This document shows, piece by piece, positions 55,973 through 64,000 of a stretch of DNA of 64,000 bases. Every line of letters begins with the position of its first letter. Positions within the stretch are counted from its first letter, which is position 1. The notes under the pieces were generated by a model that was given only the letters and a program-made list of their open reading frames with translations, was not told the origin of the DNA and ran no database searches. A program made the position numbers and the translations under genes. This DNA is from Methylobacterium segetis (GTDB lineage: Bacteria; Pseudomonadota; Alphaproteobacteria; Rhizobiales; Beijerinckiaceae): NCBI RefSeq assembly GCF_004348265.1, contig NZ_SMNT01000007.1, forward strand, positions 20,828-84,827. Reading direction: 5' to 3'.

Positions 55973-56983
55973 TCACTCGGCCGCGGCGAGGGTGATCCCG
56001 GGCACGGGCACGCCGATGTCGCGCAGGAGTTCGGCGTCGGAATCCGTCTCGTTGTTCGCGGTCGTCAAGAGGCGCTCGCCGTAGAAGATCGAGTTCGCAC
56101 CGGCGAGGAAGCACAGGATCTGCGCCTCCCGGGTGAGCCCGCGGCGGCCGGCGCTCAGGCGCACCCGGGCGCGGGGCATCACGATGCGGGCGGTGGCACA
56201 CATGCGCACGAGGTCGAGCGGATCGACCGGCGCCTGCCCCTCCAGGGGCGTGCCCTCGACGGCGACGAGAGCGTTGATCGGCACGCTCTCCGGATGGGGC
56301 GCATGGTTGGCCAGGACCTGCAGCATGGCGGCGCGGTCCTTCACGCCCTCGCCCATGCCGACGATGCCCCCGCAGCAGACGCCGATGCCGGCCTCGCGCA
56401 CGTTCTCCAGAGTCCGCAGGCGGTCCTCGTAGGTCCGCGTCGAGATGATGTCGCCGTAGAAGTCCGGCCCGGTATCGAGGTTGTGGTTGTAGGAGGTCAG
56501 CCCCGCCTCGGCGAGGCGCTGCGCCTGGCTCGGCGTCAGCATGCCCAGCGTCACGCAAGCCTCCATGCCGAGGCCGCGCACGCCCCGCACCATGGCGAGC
56601 ACGGCATCGAATTCCGGCCCGTCCTTCGGCTGGCGCCACGCGGCACCCATGCAGAAGCGGTGGGCGCCGGCAGCCTTGGCGGCGGCCGCCTCCTTCAGCA
56701 CGGCGTCCACCGGCATCAGCCGCTCGCGCGCCAGCCCAGCGCCCTTGTGGTGGGCCGATTGCGGACAATAGGCGCAATCCTCGGGGCAGCCGCCCGTCTT
56801 GATCGAGAGCAGGCTCGCCCGCTGGATGTCGGCCGGGTCGTTGTGGGTCCGGTGCACCTCGGCCGCCCGGAAGACGAGATCGAGCAGCGGCAGGTCATGG
56901 ATCGCCTGGATCTCGGCGACCGTCCAGTCGTGCCGGATCGCGGGGTTCGGGGAAGCGGGCAGGGGGGCCGGAGACAGCGTCAT
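55973..56983 (-). CDS. bioB: biotin synthase
   Basis: Radical-SAM enzyme (336 residues) inserting sulfur into dethiobiotin. The [4Fe-4S] ligands are in [15 protein letters not shown] (about residue 65); [35 protein letters not shown] and [36 protein letters not shown] are all BioB. Only eight bases separate it from the convergent kinase. Other bio genes are not in this window. Confidence 0.96.
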   Translation of the reverse strand: MTLSPAPLPASPNPAIRHDWTVAEIQAIHDLPLLDLVFRAAEVHRTHNDPADIQRASLLSIKTGGCPEDCAYCPQSAHHKGAGLARERLMPVDAVLKEAAAAKAAGAHRFCMGAAWRQPKDGPEFDAVLAMVRGVRGLGMEACVTLGMLTPSQAQRLAEAGLTSYNHNLDTGPDFYGDIISTRTYEDRLRTLENVREAGIGVCCGGIVGMGEGVKDRAAMLQVLANHAPHPESVPINALVAVEGTPLEGQAPVDPLDLVRMCATARIVMPRARVRLSAGRRGLTREAQILCFLAGANSIFYGERLLTTANNETDSDAELLRDIGVPVPGITLAAAE

Positions 56984-57069
56984 GGCCCCATCGAGCGGAA
57001 CTCGGCCGGAAAATCAAGCCGCCCCGGCCGCATCCCTCACCGCACGGGCACGCGCCGCGCCAACTCCCC

Positions 57070-57954
57070 TCAGTTCGTCGGTTCGCCAGCCGCGACCTTG
57101 GCCGTCCAGTCGTCGAAGGCGACGACCTCCTGGCGCTGCTCGCCGAGACCGTCGATGCCGAGCGTCACCACGTCACCGCTCTGGAGGTAGCGGGGCGGCT
57201 TGCGCCCGAGCCCGACGCCGGGCGGCGTGCCCGTGGTGATGACGTCGCCGGGCTCCAGCATCATGAAATGCGAGAGGTAGGCGACGATCTGCGGCACGTC
57301 GAAGATCATCGTCCCCGTCGAGCCCGTCTGCATCCGCTCGCCGTTCACGTCGAGCCAGAGATTCAGGTTCTTGAGGTCCGGCACCTCGTCGAGGGTAACG
57401 AGCCAGGGGCCGAGGGGCCCGAAGGTCGGGCACCCCTTGCCCTTGGTCCAGGTGCCGCCGCGATCGAACTGGTACTCGCGCTCCGAGAGATCGTTGCAGA
57501 CGCAGATCCCGGCCACGTAGTTCAGCGCCTCGTTGGCGTGGACGTAGGAGGCCCGAGTCCCGATCACGATGGCGAGTTCCACCTCCCAGTCGGTCTTCGC
57601 GGAGCCCTTCGGCAGGATCACGGGGTCGTTCGGTCCGGACAGGCAGGACGGCGCCTTGTTGAAGACGATGGGCTCGGCCGGGATCGGAGCCCCGGTTTCC
57701 TCCGCATGGTCCGCGTAGTTGAGGCCGATCGCGATGAAGTTGCGGGTGCCACCGACACAGGGGCCGAGCCGCGTCTCCGGGGGCAGCAGCGGCAGCGTCT
57801 CCGGGTCGATCAGGCGCAGCCGGTCGAGCGCTGCGGGCGCCAGGGCCGCCCCGCACAGGTCTCGGAGCACGCCCGAGAGGTCGCGAAGCTCCCCGTCCCG
57901 GTCGATCAGGCCAGGCTTCTCGTCACCGATCTCACCATGACGCACCAGCTTCAT
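57070..57954 (-). CDS. fumarylacetoacetate hydrolase (FAH) family protein
   Basis: FAH-type hydrolase/isomerase/lyase of 294 residues. FIAIGLNYADHAEETG and the metal-binding TDWEVELAIVIG, plus FGPLGPWLVT and ITTGTPPGVGLGRKP are conserved. Members act on oxo-acid intermediates such as fumarylpyruvate, ureidoglycolate or homoprotocatechuate products; the specific substrate cannot be read. ATG 57954 gives MKLVRHGEIGDEKPGLID. Divergent to the FadL gene. Confidence 0.82.
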   Translation of the reverse strand: MKLVRHGEIGDEKPGLIDRDGELRDLSGVLRDLCGAALAPAALDRLRLIDPETLPLLPPETRLGPCVGGTRNFIAIGLNYADHAEETGAPIPAEPIVFNKAPSCLSGPNDPVILPKGSAKTDWEVELAIVIGTRASYVHANEALNYVAGICVCNDLSEREYQFDRGGTWTKGKGCPTFGPLGPWLVTLDEVPDLKNLNLWLDVNGERMQTGSTGTMIFDVPQIVAYLSHFMMLEPGDVITTGTPPGVGLGRKPPRYLQSGDVVTLGIDGLGEQRQEVVAFDDWTAKVAAGEPTN

Positions 57955-58350
57955 CGCACACGCCCTCCGAACCCGATCGTGACTCCTGGCGGAGCCAAGT
58001 GGTTCCCGCATCGGGCCGGTCAAGCGAGGTCTGTGGGGGCCAGGTTTCGGGATGTTGCGCAAACCACACATGCCCTGCACAAAAACGCAGAACCCGGCGT
58101 TTCAGCGACCGCGACCTGCATAATCATGCAGAAGGTTTAGATGTGAACGAATCTCGCCATTGCGCGAATCCTCACTATCGATTAGCAATTTTTTCGCACT
58201 GTCCGTGTATTCGTATAGTATAGTTGCGTTCGTAACCGCACACAACGCGGGATTGCGAAGTCTCGCCGCGCAGGGCAATCTTCGTTTTAAGGCGTCGTGC
58301 CCGTTCTGGGGACGGGACAATCGAGCGCCGCAAACAAGGCTGGGACGACC
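57955..58350. other. divergent intergenic region of the FAH and FadL genes
   Basis: Nearly 400 bases without a gene. The 58140-58250 part is distinctly AT-richer than the rest of the window (TCGATTAGCAATTTTTTCG) and holds TATAGTATAG at about 58215, probably a -10 region for the fadL gene; I see no clear -35. Confidence 0.4.
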
Positions 58351-59703
58351 ATGATGGGGAATCTGCGCGCGCTCGCGCTGGCTGGTGTATCGGGGGCGGT
58401 GCTCGCCCTCGGAGCGGGAGACGCGATGGCGGGTGCCTTCGGCATCCGGGAACAGAGCACGATCGCGGCGGGCCTGGCGGATGCCGGTGCCGCCTCCGGC
58501 GCCGGCGGCGTCTCGTCGATGTTCTGGAACCCCGCCACGGTGACGATGCGGCCGGGCTGGGTCAGCGAGCAGAACTTCACCTTCATCAACCTGTCGGGCG
58601 ACATCCGCACGCAGCCGGGCACGACGCCGGGCTTCGCGGCGCTCGGCGATTCGGGCGACATCGGGCAGGGCGCGGTCGTGCCCTCCGGTGCGACCTCCTA
58701 CCAGCTGAACGACCGGCTCTGGGTCGGCCTGCAGACCGGCGCGCCGTTCGGCCTCGTCACCAAGCCGAATCCGGTCTGGGCCGGAGAGGTCTATGCCCGG
58801 TCGAGCCGCATCTTCTCGCTGAACATCAACCCGGTGATCGGTTACAAGGTCAACGAGTGGCTTTCGGTCGCCGCCGGCCCGACCTTCGAATACTTCAAGC
58901 TCAACTTGAAGTCGGCATTTCCGTTCAGCCCGCTGATTCCGCCCGCCAACCTGCCGACCGCCATCCTGAAGGGCGAGTCCTGGGGCGTCGGCTTCACGGC
59001 AGGCGTGCTCGTCACGCCCTGGGCCGGCACGCAGGTCGGCGTCGGCTACCGCTCATCGGTCAATCACGGCATCGAGGGCCTGCTGCTCCTGCCGCCGATC
59101 AACCCGCTCATTGCGCCGAGAACCGCCGTCAAGGCGATCCTCGACACCCCCGACAAGGTCAGCTTCGGCATCACGCAGGCGCTGAGCCCGGTCGCGCGTG
59201 TGAATTTCGGCTTCGAGTGGGACAATTGGTCGAGGCTCGGCGTGGTCCCCGTGCGCTCGCTCGTCACGGGCGCGGCCGTTCAGGCCCTGCCGCTGAACTA
59301 CAAGGACGGCTTCACCTACTCGGTCGGCGCCGAGTACGACTGGTCGCCGGCCCTGACCCTGCGCGCCGGCGTGTCCTACGAGGAATCCCCCATCGATTTC
59401 TCGAACCGCTCGGCCCGTCTGCCCGACGCCGACCGCGTGAACGTGGCCATCGGCGCGAGCTATCGCTGGAGCGAGAAGCTGACGCTCAACGCGGCCTACT
59501 CGCACCTGTTCGTCGATCGCGGCCGCCTGCTCGCTGGACCGGGCCGGGACTACGACAGCCGCTACATCGCCGCGCCCGCGATCCCGATCACCTTCGCGGG
59601 TGTCGCCGACGGCAGCGCCGACATCGTGTCGGTGGGCTTCCGCTACGTCTTCGGCGAGCCGGCCGCGCCAATCGCGGCCACGCCCCTGGTGCGCAAGTAC
59701 TGA
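58351..59703 (+). CDS. fadL: OmpP1/FadL/TodX family outer-membrane transporter
   Basis: Outer-membrane beta-barrel of 450 residues that admits long-chain fatty acids or other hydrophobic compounds. Signal peptide to about residue 25 (GAVLALGAGDAMAGAF), then the hatch N-terminus SGAGGVSSMFWNPATVTM and strand pattern ending in SVGFRYVF with a C-terminal aromatic region, as expected. Neighbour phaC on the other strand suggests a role in fatty-acid use; whether this uptake feeds PHA is inference. Confidence 0.85.
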   Translation: MMGNLRALALAGVSGAVLALGAGDAMAGAFGIREQSTIAAGLADAGAASGAGGVSSMFWNPATVTMRPGWVSEQNFTFINLSGDIRTQPGTTPGFAALGDSGDIGQGAVVPSGATSYQLNDRLWVGLQTGAPFGLVTKPNPVWAGEVYARSSRIFSLNINPVIGYKVNEWLSVAAGPTFEYFKLNLKSAFPFSPLIPPANLPTAILKGESWGVGFTAGVLVTPWAGTQVGVGYRSSVNHGIEGLLLLPPINPLIAPRTAVKAILDTPDKVSFGITQALSPVARVNFGFEWDNWSRLGVVPVRSLVTGAAVQALPLNYKDGFTYSVGAEYDWSPALTLRAGVSYEESPIDFSNRSARLPDADRVNVAIGASYRWSEKLTLNAAYSHLFVDRGRLLAGPGRDYDSRYIAAPAIPITFAGVADGSADIVSVGFRYVFGEPAAPIAATPLVRKY

Positions 59704-59728
59704 GAACGCCGGGATCGACGTGCAACAC

Positions 59729-59760
59729 GCATCGCCTCGCCTGAACGGGCGAGGCGATGC
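59729..59760. terminator. hairpin between convergent fadL and phaC
   Basis: Perfect 13-base stem GCATCGCCTCGCC (59729-59741) / complement (59748-59760) with a six-base loop; between two convergent genes. No U-run follows. Confidence 0.55.
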
Positions 59761-59833
59761 GGCTTAGAGAGCGCCCTGCGGCACCGGCAATGTCCGCCGA
59801 GGCTCGCCCGGCAAGGCAGAGTTCTGCCGTCCG

Positions 59834-61627
59834 TCACGCCTTCATGCGGACGTAGGTGCCGGGCGCCGGCCCGAGTGAGGGGAGGGCGCCGCTGCCGGGC
59901 TTGCGGGCCGGCACGCGTTCGGGCGCCTGCTTCTCCAGCCACGCGAACCAGTAGGGCCACCAGGACCCCTTGGTCTCGGTCGCCGCCTCGATCCAGTCCT
60001 CCAGGCGCCCCTTGGCGGGGCCACCGGTCCAGAAGCCGTATTTCGGCTTCGCAGGCGGATTCACGACGCCCGCAATATGGCCGGAGCCCGCCAGCACGTA
60101 ATCGACCTTGCCGCCGAACCGGGCCGAGCCCTCGAAGACCGAGCGGGCGGGCGCGAGGTGGTCCTCGCGGGTCGCGAGGTTGAAGACCGGCACCTTCACC
60201 TTCTTCAAGTCGAGGCGCACGTTGCCGAGCACCATCTTCCCCTTGGAGAGGTTGTTCTCGAGGTAGCAGTTGCGCAGATAGAAGGAGTGGTTGGCCGCCG
60301 GCATCCGGGTGGCGTCGGCGTTCCAGTAGAGAAGGTCGAAGGCCATCGGCGCCTTGCCCTTCACGTAATTGTTGACGATGTAGGACCAGATCAGGTCGTT
60401 CGGCCTCAACATGTTGAAGGCGTTGGCCATGCGCGAGCCGTCGAGATAGCCGCGCTGCTTCATGTGCGCCTCGATGCCCTGGATCTGCGGCTCGTCGGCG
60501 AACACTTTCAGGTCGCCCGCATGCGTGAAGTCGACCTGGGTGGTCAGGAGCGTCGCGCTCTTGATGCGCCGGTTGCCGGTCGCCGCCTGCATGGCGAGCG
60601 TCACGGCGAGCAGCGTGCCGCCGACGCAGTATCCCGCCGCGGCGACCTCGGTCTCGCCGGTGGCCGCACCGATCGCGTCGATCGCCGCCTCGATGCCCTC
60701 CCGCATGTAGCTCTCGAAATCCTTGTCGGCGTGGCGCTCGTCCGGATTCACCCAGGAGATGCAGAACACCGTCAAGCCCTGCGAGACCATCCAGTTGATC
60801 AGGCTCTTCTGAGGGTTCAGATCGAGGATGTAGAACTTGTTGATCCAGGGCGGGACGATCAGGAACGGGCGCTTGAGCACCGTCTCGGTCTGCGGTGCGT
60901 ACTGGATCAGTTCCATCAGGTCGTTGCGGAACACGACCTCGCCCGGGGTGACGGCGACGTTGACGCCGACCTCGAAGCCCGACGGGTCGGTCTGGCGCAC
61001 CCGCAATTCGCCCTTGCCCGCCTCGATATCCTCCGCGAGCATCTTCAGCCCGCGCACGAGATTGGCGCCGTTCTCCTCCAGGGTGTGCCGGATCAGCTCC
61101 GGGTTCGTCATCACGAAATTCGAGGGCGAGAGCGCCCCGGTAATCTGCCGCAGGTAGAACTGCGCCTTGTGGCGGGTGTGTTCGTCGATCCCCTCCGCCC
61201 GCTCGACGAGGCCCTCCGCCCAGCGCGAGGTGATGAGGTAGCTCTGCTTGAGGAAGTCGAAGACCGGGTTCGTGGACCATTCTGCGTGGGCGAAGCGGTT
61301 GTCCTTCGGCTCGGGCACGGCGACGGGCGGCGGGTTCTCGCCCTGCATCCGAAACCACGTCGAGCCCCAGAGATTGACGAAGGCTTCGCTCAGCGCCGTC
61401 TGCGCCTCCAGCGTCTTCTGCGGGTCGGAGAGCCACTTCTCGGCCACCGTGCCGAGCGTCTTGACGACGTCGCCGACCTCGTCGGACCCGCCCGCCTTCG
61501 CGCCATCGCCGTCGAGGGGCTTGAAATAGGTGGCGGCGGTCCGGCCGAACTCCTCGACGAACAGGCTCGCATTGCGCGACAGAGCCTCGAAATCGGGCAT
61601 CTGCGCCGGCGTCTTGTGCTCCGTCAC
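59834..61627 (-). CDS. phaC: class I poly(3-hydroxyalkanoate) synthase
   Basis: PHA polymerase of 597 residues. The catalytic triad is visible: nucleophile in AAGYCVGGTLLA (Cys334), Asp489 in ATREDHLAP and His517 in GSGHIAGVVNPPAK. The typical class I N-terminal helical domain and WINKFYILDLNP, SWVNPDERHADKDF blocks are present. PHB links to the ethylmalonyl-CoA pathway (Ccr, Ecm here) through crotonyl-CoA. phaA/phaB/phaR are not adjacent. Confidence 0.95.
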   Translation of the reverse strand: MTEHKTPAQMPDFEALSRNASLFVEEFGRTAATYFKPLDGDGAKAGGSDEVGDVVKTLGTVAEKWLSDPQKTLEAQTALSEAFVNLWGSTWFRMQGENPPPVAVPEPKDNRFAHAEWSTNPVFDFLKQSYLITSRWAEGLVERAEGIDEHTRHKAQFYLRQITGALSPSNFVMTNPELIRHTLEENGANLVRGLKMLAEDIEAGKGELRVRQTDPSGFEVGVNVAVTPGEVVFRNDLMELIQYAPQTETVLKRPFLIVPPWINKFYILDLNPQKSLINWMVSQGLTVFCISWVNPDERHADKDFESYMREGIEAAIDAIGAATGETEVAAAGYCVGGTLLAVTLAMQAATGNRRIKSATLLTTQVDFTHAGDLKVFADEPQIQGIEAHMKQRGYLDGSRMANAFNMLRPNDLIWSYIVNNYVKGKAPMAFDLLYWNADATRMPAANHSFYLRNCYLENNLSKGKMVLGNVRLDLKKVKVPVFNLATREDHLAPARSVFEGSARFGGKVDYVLAGSGHIAGVVNPPAKPKYGFWTGGPAKGRLEDWIEAATETKGSWWPYWFAWLEKQAPERVPARKPGSGALPSLGPAPGTYVRMKA

Positions 61628-61777
61628 GCGCTTGTCTCTCCCTGTCGCCGCGGGGTTCCGGGTCCCGCGACACGCTCGCCCGCCGCGACTGTTCCGGGGG
61701 CCTCGTTTCCGACAAATTAACGCTTCACCTCAAAGTTTCGCCAGCCCGCCGGATCTGTTTACCGCTACAGAAAGCCC

Positions 61778-62131
61778 ATGGACTCAGCCCGACACGTCCT
61801 GCGCGCCCTCGCCGTCGCCGGGACGGCGCTGACGGCGGCCTGCTCGGCCGACACGAGCCCGCTGCGTCTGGCGGGATCCGAGCCCAAGCCGGTGACAACG
61901 CCCGACTTCGTCGCCCAGTCCCGCACGGGTGGGGATTACCTGCCCGTGGGCGTCTCGGCGCCGCGGCGGCCGGTGCGGGCGAAATCGGCCGAGAGCCAGA
62001 AGGCCCTGGAGGCCGAGCTCGAAGGCGCCCGCAACCGCAACGAGGCCCGCGGGCGCGCCGCGGAGGGCGCCGCCAAAGGTGCGGGCAAGGGGGCGGGCAT
62101 GGGGGCGAGCCAGGGGGCCGGCCCCGAGTGA
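61778..62131 (+). CDS. small lipoprotein of unknown function
   Basis: Protein of 117 residues with a lipoprotein signal (VAGTALTAAC lipobox, Cys22), then a low-complexity Arg/Ala/Glu/Gly-rich chain (EGAAKGAGKGAGMGAS). No known domain. Divergent from phaC with 150 bases between. Confidence 0.65.
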   Translation: MDSARHVLRALAVAGTALTAACSADTSPLRLAGSEPKPVTTPDFVAQSRTGGDYLPVGVSAPRRPVRAKSAESQKALEAELEGARNRNEARGRAAEGAAKGAGKGAGMGASQGAGPE

Positions 62132-62227
62132 CAATTTTCGGGTCGGCGGACGCACCCCGAGGTGCTAGACAGGCCGATCCCGCTGTTCGATGACGCTGCA
62201 CGCGCGAATCACACGGGACCCGCGCCG

Positions 62228-63463
62228 ATGGACAACGCGAAGATCATGACCGACTTCCACCGCATCAAGAGACTGCCGCCCTACGTCTTCGAGCAGGTGA
62301 ACCGGATCAAGGCCGCCGCGCGCGCCAACGGCGCCGACATCGTCGATCTCGGCATGGGCAATCCCGACCTGGATGCCCCGCGCCACGTCATCGCCAAGCT
62401 CGTCGAGACCGCCGGACGCCCGCGGACCGATCGCTACTCCGCCTCGAAGGGAATCGCCGGCCTCCGGAGGGCGCAGGCGGCCTATTACCAGCGCCGGTTC
62501 GGCGTGAGCCTCAACCCCGACACGCAGGTCGTCGCGACGCTCGGCTCGAAGGAGGGCTTCGCCAACATGGCGCAAGCCATCACGGCGCCGGGCGACGTGG
62601 TGCTGGTGCCGAACCCGAGCTACCCGATCCACGCCTTCGGCTTCCTGATGGCGGGCGGCGTGATCCGCTCCGTGCCGGCCGAGCCGACGCCGGCCTTCTT
62701 CCCGGCCGTCGAGAAGGCGATGCAGCACTCGATCCCGAAGCCGGTGGCCCTCGTCGTCTGCTACCCGTCGAACCCGACGGCCTACGTCGCCTCCCTCGAT
62801 TTCTACCGGGACCTCGTCGCCTTCGCGAAGCGGCACGAGATCATCATCCTGTCGGACCTCGCCTACGCGGAGGTCTATTTCGACGGCGAGCCGCCGCCCT
62901 CGGTCCTGCAGGGGCCCGGCGCGATCGACTGCACGGTCGAGTTCACCTCCCTCTCGAAGACCTACTCGATGGCGGGCTGGCGGATGGGCTTCGCGGTGGG
63001 CAACGAGCGCCTGCTCGCCGCACTGACACGCGTGAAATCCTACCTCGATTACGGCGCCTTCACGCCGATCCAGGTGGCAGCGACGGCCGCGATCAACGGC
63101 CCGGATTCCTGCATCGCGGAGATGCGCGCGATCTACAAGAAGCGGCGCGACGTCATGATCGAGTCCTTCGCCAAGGCCGGCTGGAAGGTCCCTGCGCCCT
63201 CGGCCTCGATGTTCGCCTGGGTGCCGATCCCCGACCGGTTCAAGGAACTCGGCAGCCTCGAATTCTCGAAGCTCCTCGTCGAGAAGGCCGATACGGCGGT
63301 GGCGCCGGGGATCGGCTTCGGCGAGCACGGAGACGAGTACGTCCGCATCGCCCTCGTGGAGAACGAGCAGCGCATCCGTCAGGCCGCGCGCAACATCCGG
63401 CGCTTCCTGGAGACGTCGGACCGCACGCTCCACAACGTGTTGCCGATGGCCAAGGCCGTCTGA
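62228..63463 (+). CDS. alaC: AlaC-like class I/II aminotransferase
   Basis: PLP aminotransferase of 411 residues; MTDFHRIKRLPPYVFEQVNRIKAAAR is the AlaC/YfdZ type N-terminus. The PLP lysine lies in SLSKTYSMAGWRMGF and the sequence motifs DLGMGNPDLDAP, SNPTAYVA and ILSDLAYAEVYFDG are conserved. E. coli AlaC is a glutamate-pyruvate aminotransferase; a similar role in alanine synthesis is likely. ATG 62228 is chosen over an upstream ATG at 62162. Alternative: a diaminopimelate-type enzyme. Confidence 0.85.
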   Translation: MDNAKIMTDFHRIKRLPPYVFEQVNRIKAAARANGADIVDLGMGNPDLDAPRHVIAKLVETAGRPRTDRYSASKGIAGLRRAQAAYYQRRFGVSLNPDTQVVATLGSKEGFANMAQAITAPGDVVLVPNPSYPIHAFGFLMAGGVIRSVPAEPTPAFFPAVEKAMQHSIPKPVALVVCYPSNPTAYVASLDFYRDLVAFAKRHEIIILSDLAYAEVYFDGEPPPSVLQGPGAIDCTVEFTSLSKTYSMAGWRMGFAVGNERLLAALTRVKSYLDYGAFTPIQVAATAAINGPDSCIAEMRAIYKKRRDVMIESFAKAGWKVPAPSASMFAWVPIPDRFKELGSLEFSKLLVEKADTAVAPGIGFGEHGDEYVRIALVENEQRIRQAARNIRRFLETSDRTLHNVLPMAKAV

Positions 63464-63616
63464 ACGGATCGGGCATCGGAACGCCGCTCGATCATGTTGC
63501 GGCGGGGCGACAGGCGGCGGCAAAGCGGGGCCGTACGGTCATCGGCGCTTGTCAGGCGCCGGTCCCGTCCGCAAGGCTCAGAGCGATTGTTTCGCCACCT
63601 GCGTCCCGAGGGTTGC

Positions 63617-63829
63617 ATGCGCCGCCTGAACCTGCTCGCCGCCCTCCTGCTCACGGGCGCCGCCGGCGCCTGCGCGCCCAACCCGATCATCGCCCGCGAC
63701 CCGGTTCCCGCGCCGGGACCCGAGGTCGGCTACGTCTGCGATTCGCGAGCCCTCGTCCTCAACGCCTTCCAGACCCAGTGCGACCCCGTCGCCCGGGAGC
63801 CGCAGGTGGTCCTCCGCTCGAAGGGCTGA
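63617..63829 (+). CDS. short exported hypothetical protein
   Basis: Protein of 70 residues with a lipoprotein-like leader (MRRLNLLAALLLTGAAGAC), though the lipobox deviates (AGAC, Leu missing at -3). The remainder (VGYVCDSRALVLNAFQTQCDP...) has two cysteines. No family recognised. 153 bases after alaC, same strand. Confidence 0.5.
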   Translation: MRRLNLLAALLLTGAAGACAPNPIIARDPVPAPGPEVGYVCDSRALVLNAFQTQCDPVAREPQVVLRSKG

Positions 63830-63939
63830 GGCGCTGGGACCGAGCCGTCGGGGCGCTCGCCGCACCGGACGGAGCGGCCGGAAAGCCCATCTCACCGGCC
63901 ATCAAGCGGGACGACCGGCCCCGTGCACGGAGACCACGC

Positions 63940-64000
63940 GTGACGATCATCCGCCCCCTCTTCGCCGCCTGCCTTCTCGGCCTGCCGCTCGCCGCCCCTC
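63940..64000 (+). CDS. partial exported protein (3' end outside the window)
   Basis: GTG at 63940 with GGAG seven bases before begins a frame MTIIRPLFAACLLGLPLAAP, a clear signal-peptide start, cut by the right edge. Only 20 residues are available, so identity is unknown. Confidence 0.5.
   Translation, partial: MTIIRPLFAACLLGLPLAAP

Overview
The window is a high-G+C (about 70% by eye), gene-dense chromosomal segment of an alphaproteobacterium, most likely a Methylobacterium/Methylorubrum relative. The pointers are crotonyl-CoA carboxylase/reductase next to ethylmalonyl-CoA mutase (ethylmalonyl-CoA pathway), a class I PHA synthase, homospermidine synthase, an IalB-family protein, a rhizobial-type glnII with its divergent gstI-like gene, and CtrA-type regulation with SciP. 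Nothing is phage-like, no CRISPR array is visible, and I saw no rRNA or tRNA gene. The segment reads as ordinary core chromosome with a few small accessory scars.

Layout. 1-6.9 kb: a LOV-type sensor kinase cut by the left edge, AmpG, an EcsC-family protein, IlvA, DgkA and an AbrB-family membrane protein. 7.0-10.5 kb: a composite palindromic repeat, then the divergent oxyR-katA pair with an OxyR-type box over the oxyR start codon, and a cupin. 10.5-17.5 kb: a tightly packed minus-strand run miaB-phoH-ybeY-corC-lnt-MFS, partly joined by GTGA stop/start overlaps. 17.6-20.2 kb: glutaminase, then gstI and glnII reading apart from a shared region with two candidate sigma-54 promoters and an NtrC-like dyad. 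20.3-23.8 kb: nfuA, tsaB-rimI-plsC, rplS. 24.0-26.9 kb: a YefM-YoeB toxin-antitoxin pair with its paired TGTACA operator, a lytic transglycosylase, leuD and a 58-residue small gene.

26.9-34.5 kb: ccr and ecm diverge from a 590-bp region; then a sugar-epimerase-like SDR, a degenerate Smr-like small protein, an internally deleted Uma2 nuclease remnant and homospermidine synthase. 34.3-39.2 kb: small exported proteins and a very large exported protein of unknown function preceded by a CtrA-like box. 39.2-51.3 kb: motility region with fliP, fliF-fliG-fliH-fliN-flbD, sciP and flgD/fliK, interrupted by an HpnL-like membrane protein, a [2Fe-2S]-type protein and an orphan KpsE-like capsule exporter subunit. 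51.5-64 kb: mnmA-pmtA-TVP38, an orphan histidine kinase, bioB, a FAH-family hydrolase, FadL, PhaC, an AlaC-like aminotransferase and small lipoproteins.

How it fits together. The most informative signals are regulatory. CtrA-like boxes lie upstream of fliF, of sciP (the known CtrA antagonist in Caulobacter) and of the unknown 1,111-residue exported protein, while a good sigma-54 promoter lies just before fliK-flgD, fitting control by the FlbD encoded 6 kb away. GlnII/GstI form a nitrogen-control module. The LOV kinase and katA carry candidate EcfG-type (general stress) promoters. I see no wholly new multigene system; the best leads are the CtrA-linked giant protein, the intact gstI-glnII control region, the Uma2 deletion remnant and the LOV kinase.
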